This document shows, piece after piece, positions 35,275-46,156 of a DNA stretch of 52,640 nucleotides (position 1 is the first letter of the stretch; the number at the start of each line of letters is the position of its first letter). The stretch comes from Chromera velia (taxonomy: Eukaryota; Sar; Chromeraceae): contig JAHBMJ010000249.1 in the NCBI GenBank assembly GCA_018398765.1, positions 1 to 52,640 on the forward strand, read 5' to 3'. Position numbers and translations under genes: made by a program. A model generated the notes under the pieces. That model was not told where the DNA came from and made no database searches. It was given only the letters and a program-made list of their open reading frames with translations.

Positions 35275-37255
35275 AGCTGGATAGCATTTGGGCATTCATT
35301 AGAGGTGAGGGAGGGACCGGGAAATCCGAAGTCATTCACACTATCTTGGACGTCCTCAAGAGCCTCAGCCTCGCCCACTTATGTCGCACATCAGCACCGA
35401 CTGGAATTGTAAGTATTGCTGTGGAGGGGCGCACCACTGCCTCTCTTTTCCACAAATACCACCAAAACGATGCGACGCTCGGACAAGTTCCAAGGCAAAA
35501 GAAGCAGCTTGAGGAAAATATGGTGAATGTGAAGCTGTTGTTCCTTGACAAGTTGTCAATGCTTGGGCTTGAGTCCCTCGGGCTTTGCTCCAATCGGATA
35601 ATGATGGGTAAGGGGAACACACAAGTGTTTAGGGGCATACGTGTGGTGTTCGTTGGAGATCTTTTCCAGCTGCCAGCTGTCCTTAAGATACCCCTGTATA
35701 CCTGCTCGCTGAAGAGCCCCGACGTGCTCAAAGAAAACCGTCCTGGAGGCATATACGCCCGCGCCCATTTAGAAACTGGCTTCAAAATTTTTAACCACCA
35801 GATCCATCATGCAGTTATCCTGAAGGAACACATGCGTGCTCTGGGCGATCCTGTTTTCTCTGCATTGTTAAAGCGGCTGTACGACAGCGAGATGACACAG
35901 GCTAATATCACCCTTCTTCAGTCCTTCATTCTGGATAATAATTTTTTCGATCGGATGGATGAAGAACAGGCAGCGTTATTCAAGACTGCTCCTATCATCA
36001 TGCAGTCCAACGACGTCCGCTTGGCCGTGACACTTCAGCTTGCACTCAAACATGCTGCAAAACTCGATGCCATGGTGTATATTTCCACCACCTGGGTTGG
36101 TCATACTGGGCGATCCTTCACAACGGCTGAGATCGCACAGCTTCTCCGCGAGAGTGAGACCCACTACCATGGCTTTCCAGGCATCGGTTTGTACTTCATT
36201 GGAATGCGCTGCATGATCTACTACAACCAGTCAGCGCCACTTACTGTTGCTAATGGCCAAAAAGGTGACATCGTTGACATCTTCCCCTCCGAGCAAGATC
36301 TCGATATAAAGCCAGTGGAGACCATAATTTTAGGTCCGCTCTGTATATATGTGTATGTCTTTTATTCCTTCAATGAAGAATCGACTTCATACAGCTTTTC
36401 ATATTCTAAGTTTTGCAATTTTTTGATACACGTCGATCATCCTTCGAGTCAAAGTGTAGCGCCTGCATGCATAATAACAGACCCATTTGAATTTCAGCAT
36501 TGTTTTCAAAGTACAAGCACCGTATGTGAAAACACCACTTAATTCGAAAACAGGAACTCACTATCAAAATTTTGAAACAGATGCATAAGAACAATAAATT
36601 GAATCATACCTTCTTCTTACCTGAATGTAGGAATTCGTGTGAAAGCAAAGTTTTGTAAAGCGCCCCTCATAGGTGTTGATGTGCGCTCTCATGTTCCTTT
36701 GTCGATTGCGGATCAACTCTCCGCTAAGTACAGATCAGATCCGACCCCCACCTCAACGCGTTCTGCTTCTTCAACCGATACCTCTCAAGCAATACGGTCT
36801 CAGGCACCATCTGCGAATCTAGGCACAACAAATCGCAGAAAACTGGTTCAGGTCACCCTACCAGTTATGATGAGAAAGCCTACCCTGTCAAACGAAAGGC
36901 ATATTCAGATGGCAAAATCTATTTCTTCCGTAGAGGCTTGTGCGTTGTGCCCCTCTACAGTTTTACTTACTACAAGGGAGAAGGAGCGTCTCTCGATGCG
37001 GCAATTTTGGATCTCCTGCCCACCCAAAGGTTAAAACCAGGCCGCGTGTGGGTGGCTTGGTATGTGATGCTTTCAAAGCTCACTAAACGTCGTGGCCTTA
37101 GCATTCTTCACCAATTCTTACCGTCAAATGCTTTGAGAGACTTGGATGCCTTTCTGCGCGAACTCCGTCCCCCAGAAGCTCTCATCACCATGATAAAACG
37201 GATTGAGAAGATTGCCAAAGCCACCGTCAGAAAGTTTCGTGCTTATGCACACTAA
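35275..37255 (+). pseudogene. PIF1-like helicase domain of the Helitron-like element
   Basis: Exon 35275-36333 is fully open. Walker A GEGGTGKS is at 35304-35327. Walker B reads FLDKLSML, where DE is expected, so the catalytic Glu is Lys (codon 35550-35552). Motif III VFVGDLFQLPAV and the NGQKGDIVDI segment are present. A GT donor at 36334 and an acceptor at 36630 join in phase to a second exon. That exon has IRVKAKFCKAPLIGVDV and then probably shifts frame near 36870, because the conserved C-terminal motifs YSFTYYKGEGASLDAAILD and WVAWYVMLSKLTKRRGLSIL are in another frame, ending at 37255. Helicases of this type unwind DNA during Helitron rolling-circle transposition; this copy is probably inactive. 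Confidence 0.8.
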
Positions 37256-37898
37256 CCATGTGCCTAACATTGTTTCTACACATATTATTATTATACTTTA
37301 TAGCCAGTATAGAACAATTTCATTATATTGAATTTAATCATTATTCTTTTTAAACTCGGTTTTCTACAAAAAGATTTAATATAGATTTGTTTTAAACAAT
37401 TAGTGTTACCTTAGAAATTGCGTTACTTCAAACAGCTGTAACGTATGTCCTAACCGTCTCCGCACTGTGCTAGTAGGCGGCAGCGCTGTGTTCAGTGGAA
37501 GAGCAGTCCTTCTACTCGAAATCTCACATGCCTGTATCTCAGTACGCATGTATAGATAGACGGATGCATGCCAATTCGATGCCAAATACACGTACGGCGC
37601 GAAAAATCAATAAATCTCGGCATGGCTCAAACACCACCCCGTGAACGATCGGTCGCGCGCACAATTTAAAATCGTCCTGGCACAAGCCACAGTACCAATG
37701 CGCACACTCTCCATCCTGACATACCAGACAAGCAACCGCAATTCCAACACACAACATCACGCGCGACCCCCCCCTTCGGTCTCGCCAGTGTCTTTTTTCT
37801 ATCGCTTCTGGCTCTGTGTGCTACGTAAAAGAGACGTTCGATCGAAGATCAATAGGACAAAAAGAATCGAAATAAGGAAGATACACATATAAACATAT
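37256..37898. other. Spacer between Helitron-like element and RT gene
   Basis: The first part (37256-37420) is AT-rich and may hold the 3' end of the Helitron-like element or of the minus-strand RT element. No coding region or clear terminal hairpin with CTRR was found. Confidence 0.4.
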
Positions 37899-40271
<2,373 letters not shown>

Positions 40272-40559
40272 TCTCTTCTTACTGAGAAGTGACAACAGAA
40301 GCGAGCGGAAAACAAAGATTGCTGTGTTCGTAGGGCCGGAGATTGTACCTCTTCCCCCCCTATTCCCGGTAGATAGACTCCCCCCCCCACCCCCAAACCC
40401 CCCCACAGCAGATAAACAAGCAACACGGGAGAACGCAGTCCCTCCTCGGCTTACCGTCGCCACCGTAATCCTCCTCCTAACCGTAAGGAATTCCAACAGC
40501 TTGTCCGAGCAGATCGAAACACCTCTACGTCCGGAAGCCAACCTTTCCGACCTCCTCAA

Positions 40560-41461
40560 AGCCCCATCCCCCCAATATTAATTCTCATTCAAAAAAATCT
40601 TTTAAATAACATTCATGTTAAATTATGCATGTTTTTTTCGTTGAAATTTTCGATTGATTCTAATTTAATAACGATTGTAAAAAAATCATAATTCTTCATA
40701 TTTTTATGAAAAATGATTATATTACATTGTGTGATAATGCATGTCTTGGCTAGCCAAAACCCAAATGATGCTAATATGCTATAATATACGCTAGTAGGCC
40801 CACTTTGGGGCCGGTTTTGACCACAATAATTATAATCACAATCAATGAAGGCTGAAAAAAAATATTAAGTAATCAAGTATACAAATGACTTAAAAAAGAC
40901 GCATCATGTTATACCATGCATATTAAAATTTTAATTCTCAAAAAATATATATAGCCGTCCGGGAGCTTAGAGCTCCAACAGGGGTTAGACATTCTCTAAC
41001 TAACTAATAAGTAACACAGTATTCCTTGTAAGATAGTAGTTTTTACATACATACCTGTAACTACCTATAACTGAAATTTGATTCCAAATTTTTTAATTGT
41101 AGACTTTGATCTAAATATATGATGATTGAGGTTTTTATTATGCATGCCGCATCCCCGTGTATGAGGAGCAGATCTCGCCTAGTCTGTTAAAAAGTTCCGG
41201 TTCGTCCTATCTGTTCTAAATCTAAGAACACTGCTCATTGATCACTTTTATTGTGGCTTATTTCTTAAGTGGCGATAGAGTAGGACTCGGAAAACAACGA
41301 AAAGAGGGGGGAGACAGGGCAAAAACTTTCTAAAAGTTTGTCCCCTTGGCAAAGGCTACCCTTTGACGGCGGAGAACAACTTCAAAGAGACCCTTCCGAT
41401 TAATTTACCCCTTATTTTCTCAACCTTCTTTTCTTCCTTTCTTTTGATACGCTTGCCCCCT
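40560..41461. other. AT-rich spacer between two retroelements
   Basis: Low-GC sequence without coding potential separates the 5' end of the RT ORF from the 3' end of the next retroelement, both on the minus strand. It includes homopolymer-rich stretches and ATATAT words. No repeat ends were identified. Confidence 0.45.
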
Positions 41462-41588
41462 TTTCTTTTTTTTTTTTCCTCCTTGTTTGTATACAAAGAA
41501 TCAATCATAAAAGGATTACTTAGTTTGCACCCTCCAAGTCGAAAGATCCAGAGAACGCTGCGACCTCCCTACTGAGAAGGCACTTAGG

Positions 41589-42774
41589 CTAGAAAGGCCC
41601 TCTGGTTCCCCTCCTGCTGTGAATTGAACAGAGAAGATTTGTGGCAACAAAACGCTGTAATGTGTAGGAAAGAACTTTATAATACTGGTCCATCAGCCTT
41701 GTTTGCACTGCCTCGTCTCCCTCTCCTCCTCTCACTCTTCTGGCCCCCAACTTCGCCATCTCTTTTAAAAAACGAATTGTCCCCTCTCCTGGTCTCCCAT
41801 ATGTCTCAAACACAAGAGGAACAAACTGAAATCCGATTTTATGACAGATCTCACCGTACCTGTCGTTTTTGACCTTCTCTATCGCCTTTGCTGCCAACTC
41901 TGCTGTTTTTGCAAATCTTCGCAGGCGGTTGGCATCAATTGAGAATGGATGGGTCACTGCGACGTCTTCTAGTACGGTGTCTCCTGATGGGAGACCTACA
42001 AGGAAATCGGAATGTTTCTGTCTCTCATTGACGAAACGGGTAGGAGTAGACAAGCCTAGCTGTCCGAAGGTTGGCTCCCTTGTTACATAGCAATGACAGA
42101 GCCCCTGCAAAAGAGAGCAGAATGCATCTTTCATCTGTTCATGTCTCCACCATACACACACCCTCGTGCCACAAGTCTGTACATGCTAGCCTTCATGGTC
42201 CAGCGTGGCCCCACAAGCACAGATCGGGTTCCGTTTGATTTCTGGGATGGGAAGACCAAAATGGAGACGAACGGCGGTGGTGAAGAGCGTGGGGGAAATT
42301 TTTGTCCATCCAGGGACGGCATCACAGTGAGCCAAGCTGAGGCCCCTGTACCCGAACAGGACTTCAAACGTGCCTTCTCTGGAGGGGACAGCATATTCAG
42401 AAGTTGTTCTCTACGAACAAGGTGGAGGGTTTCAATCATCAAGTGCTGCATCTCCCCCCTCTTATGAATTAGGAAATCATCAATTCTCTCCCCCCACTCA
42501 CTTTGCAACACCTGGGGAATATGGTTCTGTCCGAGTTCCCTCTGCACCCCCCCTCTGCAGTCTGTATATGCCTGTGCCACTCTTTTTACCCAATGCAGGC
42601 CGGCAAAGTCCGATCGTGTTGGCGTTGCAAAACCTTGATCGGTAAGCCTGCTTCTGACTGCGGCGAGGGTTTGTGCACCGCAGCCTACTAGCGCTGCCGG
42701 TACGATATGATGGAAGAAAGGGATTCCTAACCCCCCTGGCACAACGAGAGATAGATCTGCTCCTTCTTTTGGGT
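41589..42774 (-). pseudogene. LINE C-terminal zinc motif and RLE-like endonuclease domain
   Basis: On the minus strand, GGLGIPFFHHIVPAALVG follows the RT thumb. GASAWLTVMPSLDG is a segment conserved in this retroelement class. After a frame change near 42230, NPICACGATLDHEG and HVQTC form a C-x-C...H...C zinc motif, interrupted by TAG at 42188-42186. The next part reads HSDFLVGLPSGDTVLEDVAV, then KAIEKVKNDRYGEI and FQFVPLVFETYGRPGEG. The spacing of D, D-V and K matches the PD-(D/E)XK-like nuclease found at the C-terminus of RLE-type LINEs. The domain ends at the stop at 41589. Frameshifts near 42775 and 42230 show that this copy is inactive. Confidence 0.7.
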
Positions 42775-43790
42775 TCATTCTTCTGGGGTCAGACGCATAG
42801 TACTACGGGCAAAAGAGTCCCCCAACTCCTTATTCGCCCACTCCCAGACGTCAGTGTGCAGTCTGTCTGCCATCACTCGGGCCAAGTAGACGAGTTTGGG
42901 GAAGATGCAGTACCTGAAGAGCAGACTGCAGCCCGGGGGGTCCCCATACCCTTCCACCAGCTTTCCAAGCTTGGTGGCCTCCCCCAACTTCTTTTCAAAC
43001 AGTCTGTTAACAAATGTGTTTCCCCCTCCTGCTGCCCCCATCAGTTTGTAGCCCTCTGTCGAAACCTCAAGTCCCGGGGGACGTTGTTGCAGAATCTCCC
43101 TCTCCGTTTTTCCCCTCCAACTAAAAGAGAAGGCTGCGCTCTTATCTTTGCCTAGATTAAGCGTCAAGCCGTATTCTCCTAAAATTTTGATACAATCTGA
43201 CCACGCAGAGGTCAGACAATCAGCAGAGCTGGAAGGAAAAATGAGGGAGAGGTCATCCATATATGTATCTATAAAGCATCCTACCCTCCCGTGCTTCTCG
43301 TGCAGCCTCTTTTATAACTTTTTTAGTACCGGTTTTAAGCCAAGACAAAAAAGAAGCGGTCCTGCCACATCTCCTTGCTGTATCCCCTCTTGACTCAAGA
43401 ACGTGCGCAGTGTGCCTTTCTGATCATGAAAGAAGATGGGGACAGAGGTGCCATATCAGAGGGAAAAGAAACGATAGAGCTTAGGGAAATGCTCCCGTAA
43501 TTGATCTATCGCTTTCTGTCTATCACACGTGTTGAACGCATTGTTTGTATCTATTTGAAGAAGGATGGAGTTAGGACAGAACTGCAAGTAGGTTTGGACG
43601 GTTCAAAAAATTTTATCTGCCCCTGCGCTAGTTCTGACCGCATACTGAAGAGCACCGAGGTACTCCTCAAACTTCTCCCCGTACTCAATCAAGATAACCT
43701 TGGTCACCTATCTTTGGAGCACGTCCCCGATGGTGATTGGTTTTACTTTATCCCCTTTTGTATCCTTATTAAGGGCAAAAGACCTCCCAC
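42775..43790 (-). pseudogene. LINE reverse transcriptase domain
   Basis: On the minus strand one frame contains ALNKDTKGDKVKPITIGDVL (RT motif 1), then LLQIDTNNAFNTCDR (motif A, 43551-43531), EGIQQGDVAGPLLFCL (motif B), TYMDDLSLIF (motif C, YMDD at 43263-43252), GLTLNLGKDKSAAF (motif D) and YKLMGAAGGG (motif E). In-frame stops occur between these blocks, including a TAG in motif 1, two TGAs and TAA at 43314-43312. The frame itself is preserved to 42775. It is a clear RT of the LINE class, inactivated mainly by nonsense codons. Confidence 0.8.
43783..43790. repeat. Left 8-bp target site duplication
   Basis: CCTCCCAC directly precedes the left inverted terminal repeat of the hAT-like element and recurs at 44816-44823 directly after its right end. 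Confidence 0.8.
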
Positions 43791-44815
43791 CCTAGTTACA
43801 TGATGGCCAGGTAATTACCGGGTAACTGGTTACCTGGCCGGGCTAGACCAATTTTTTAACAATGGCCAGGTTACCGGTTTACCGGCCATATAATTAAAAA
43901 AAAAAACAAAAATGAAAATCTAGAAAAAAAAATTAAAAAAAAATATAGAAAAAAAAATTATAGAAAAAAAATTAAAAGAAAATCTGGCCGCATTCGAAAG
44001 ACGCGGAAACTTTTAAATCCTAAAACTGTTTTTCTTTCACGCATAAAACTCATATGCATACACAATAAGTAAATAACATGCATGAAAATCGATGAAACAC
44101 ATTCATGCGGCATAAAAGCACACACACATGCACAAAACACGCGTGAAACACATGCACAGTCAACTCGACGCGATAGCTGTATCTGAACAAAAACCAGTTG
44201 AGGGATTTTGATCCATCAACTGATTTGTGCAGATACTTTCTATCTAGCGCCTCTTCTCAGACTCTTCTTGGCATTGACGATAGCCCGAGGCTGAGGCTAG
44301 ACAAAATCGATGACTTCCTCCCCTCCCCCTCTTCTGACGCCCGCGTGAACGTTGTTTGCCCACGTCTCTGGAGACAACATCCATCCAGCAGAGTGGAAGG
44401 GGCTGTGGCCTTACTCTGTGTGAACAGTTTGCCTTTCGACATCTTGAAACTTCTAAGTTTGGCTTCTTTGGGGAACAACTGCTCAATCAAGAGCAAAACC
44501 AACGTTTCAACAACACAGGGTCGCGACGTTTCCACATAAGAAAGTGACTAACCTTTACATCACTGAACGATCACATTCAATTGCGACAGGAGACTGCATA
44601 CAGGCGTGCACGGGTATCGCAAGCATGCTTGACGCGCCGGGCGCGGTCGCGGCGGCCCCCATTACGCCAAGGCCGCGCAGCGGCCACACGGACATCGATC
44701 GGGCCGCGGCGCGGGCCCGCGGTGCCGCCGCGACTCGGCCGGCCAGGTTACCGGCCAACCTGGTAACCACCCCCCTATTTCTGGCTGACTACCAAGTTAC
44801 CAGGATGTACCTAGG
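43791..44815. mobile_element. Non-autonomous hAT-like DNA transposon inserted in the LINE
   Basis: The 1,025-bp insertion is flanked by the perfect 8-bp repeat CCTCCCAC (43783-43790 and 44816-44823), the target duplication length of hAT elements. Its ends are imperfect inverted repeats: CCTAGTTACATGATGG at the left and CCTAGGTACATCCTGG as the reverse complement of the right, 13 of 16 matching. Subterminal GGCCAGGT, GGTTACC and CCGGCC words recur at both ends, typical of transposase-binding repeats. The interior has an A-rich block (43893-43975) and a GC-rich block (44630-44760). No transposase was recognised, although short ORFs occur at 44198-44539. Removing the insert and one repeat copy restores a continuous LINE reading frame across the site. 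Confidence 0.8.
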
Positions 44816-44823
44816 CCTCCCAC
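44816..44823. repeat. Right 8-bp target site duplication
   Basis: CCTCCCAC here matches the copy at 43783-43790. The base two positions before each copy is also shared (G), with one mismatch between. Confidence 0.8.
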
Positions 44824-45340
44824 TTGCTAGCAAGCGGAAGAGGGACGGAGGGGCATTGCCCGCTGTAAGGCACTGTACCACCATGAAAAGAGCACACGAT
44901 CCTGCCCCCCCCCTTTAATCCGTCACCAGGGAGAAAGAAGCAGATGTGTTCGTAGCACCACCCTGAAATGCCCTGTGCAGAGCCACAGGCGGCTGAGCGA
45001 GCTGCTTGGAGGAGGGAGTCTAGTGTGAGCTCTAGCCGGGGAGGGTCTGCAGGAAGGGGCTTGGTCTCATATCGGGTCCTGTGAGGGGGGTGAAGTTCTT
45101 TCAGCTTGCGGTATGTTTTTATGGTTGGCGTTGCGATGCCCAGGGAGCCTAGGCGGGAGACAGCTTTCGAGAGCGCCCCATCTTTGATGGGGGACTCGAC
45201 ATGGCGGCACATGTTGTCTTTTATGGTTTGCTTTGACGGTTTTTTTCCTTTCCTCTTCTCCAGTTGCTTTTCTCTCATTTGAACAATATCCAATCTCAGT
45301 GATGAGATCAGAACTTCAAAATCCCGCCTCTAGAAGGCTG
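44824..45340 (-). pseudogene. LINE N-terminal pre-RT region
   Basis: On the minus strand, ALSKAVSRLGSLGIATPTIK, then LKELHPP and GSAQGISGWCYEHI match the segment found just upstream of the RT in this LINE class (a helical region, then LHP, then a GpsGw motif before the fingers). Toward the insertion the frame must shift once, near the codons for FHGGTVPYSGQC. The next frame reads LFRLLASGR up to the hAT-like element and continues on its far side as SFALNKD. No clear ATG start is defined; an in-frame ATG lies at 45278. Confidence 0.65.
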
Positions 45341-46156
45341 AGATTTGGTGTCTCCTGGCTGCGAGGGATGCGTTCCCCCCTCTCCTGTCGACCCTGAGGA
45401 AGAAGGACGGAAAATAGAAGAGCACTTTCCACCCCTGCTCCGCAACTGCAAGGTCATCACTTTGGATTCTCTGGGTGCACTCTTCTAAGATGGCGAGCAG
45501 TGCAGGGTGGAGGGTTGCACTGATGTGTTTATTGGTGTTTATTGGTTAGGATGTCAAGGTTGTCGGGGGCTTCTGCTTCTAGGTCTACGGAATTCCAAAA
45601 CTTCCATTTTTCCTCCCACTCTTCGATGGTTACGTCTGGCTCTTCTTCTTCCCCGTTTGCCCTGTCTCCCTCTCTTTTTCCTCCTCCCCCCCCTTCTAAT
45701 ATTATTGTTTTCTTCAGTGAAACCTCTAAATTTTGCCTTCAATCCATTTGTTTCGGTACAGATTTTGGTCTCAAGAATGTCTTACTGGGCCCCGGCATGC
45801 CACTGGAGCCTGTGAAAGTGGCATCCTGCATAATATATGAATAATAACTATTATAATAACTTCGACCACGCATTTTCTTGAGGGACAAGTTGAGGCACTA
45901 TGAGGCACTTAATAATCTGATGGACCATGCAGTCATATGCAGTCTGATTTCAAAGAGAATGAAGGACAAGACAAGACAAAACACGTCGTACCATCACGTG
46001 AACTTGGTGAGCACGCAGACCTTGCATAGTCTGTCTGGTGGTATGAAGAGACGGTTTATGCAGGAGGTCTGGTGTCAACTGTTTCCTGTTTAACCTCTGT
46101 GCGCTTGAGGTCCCCGTCTCCGTGTTTGCTTTTGATTACTTCTTGTGCCTGGCTCA
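45341..46156. other. Spacer upstream of the FtsH gene
   Basis: No supported gene. It may include the 5' end of the LINE (minus strand) and the promoter and 5' UTR of FtsH. A short AT-rich stretch lies at 45825-45860. Confidence 0.4.

Larger units (their letters stand above)
27343..37255 (+). mobile_element. Helitron-like rolling-circle transposon, decayed, intron-containing
   Basis: The region carries, in order, a Cys-rich N-terminal part, a Helitron-like N domain, a HUH Rep nuclease and a PIF1-type helicase. That is the arrangement of autonomous Helitrons, which replicate by rolling-circle transposition. The coding frame is interrupted by probable spliceosomal introns at 28223-28489, 32054-32276, 34909-35274 and 36334-36630. 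Each has GT-AG ends and compatible phases. The frame is also broken by many in-frame stop codons and by one probable frameshift near 36870. The helicase Walker B acidic residue is changed to Lys, so this copy is very unlikely to be autonomous. Element termini were not identified; the limits given are those of recognisable coding sequence. Confidence 0.8.
41462..45340 (-). mobile_element. Non-LTR retrotransposon remnant with RT and RLE-like endonuclease
   Basis: Read on the minus strand, the element has an N-terminal region, a complete set of RT motifs, a zinc motif and a C-terminal restriction-enzyme-like domain. That is the order seen in RLE-type LINEs (R2/NeSL-like and protist relatives). 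A T-run at about 41467-41480, A-rich on the element strand, may be its poly(A) tail. It carries several stops and at least three frameshifts, and is split by a 1,025-bp DNA element at 43791-44815. The 5' boundary is unknown. Confidence 0.75.

Noticed and set aside
44198-44539. ORFs inside the hAT-like element as a transposase
   Set aside because: Neither strand shows hAT dimerisation or catalytic motifs, and the open frames are short and overlap on both strands.
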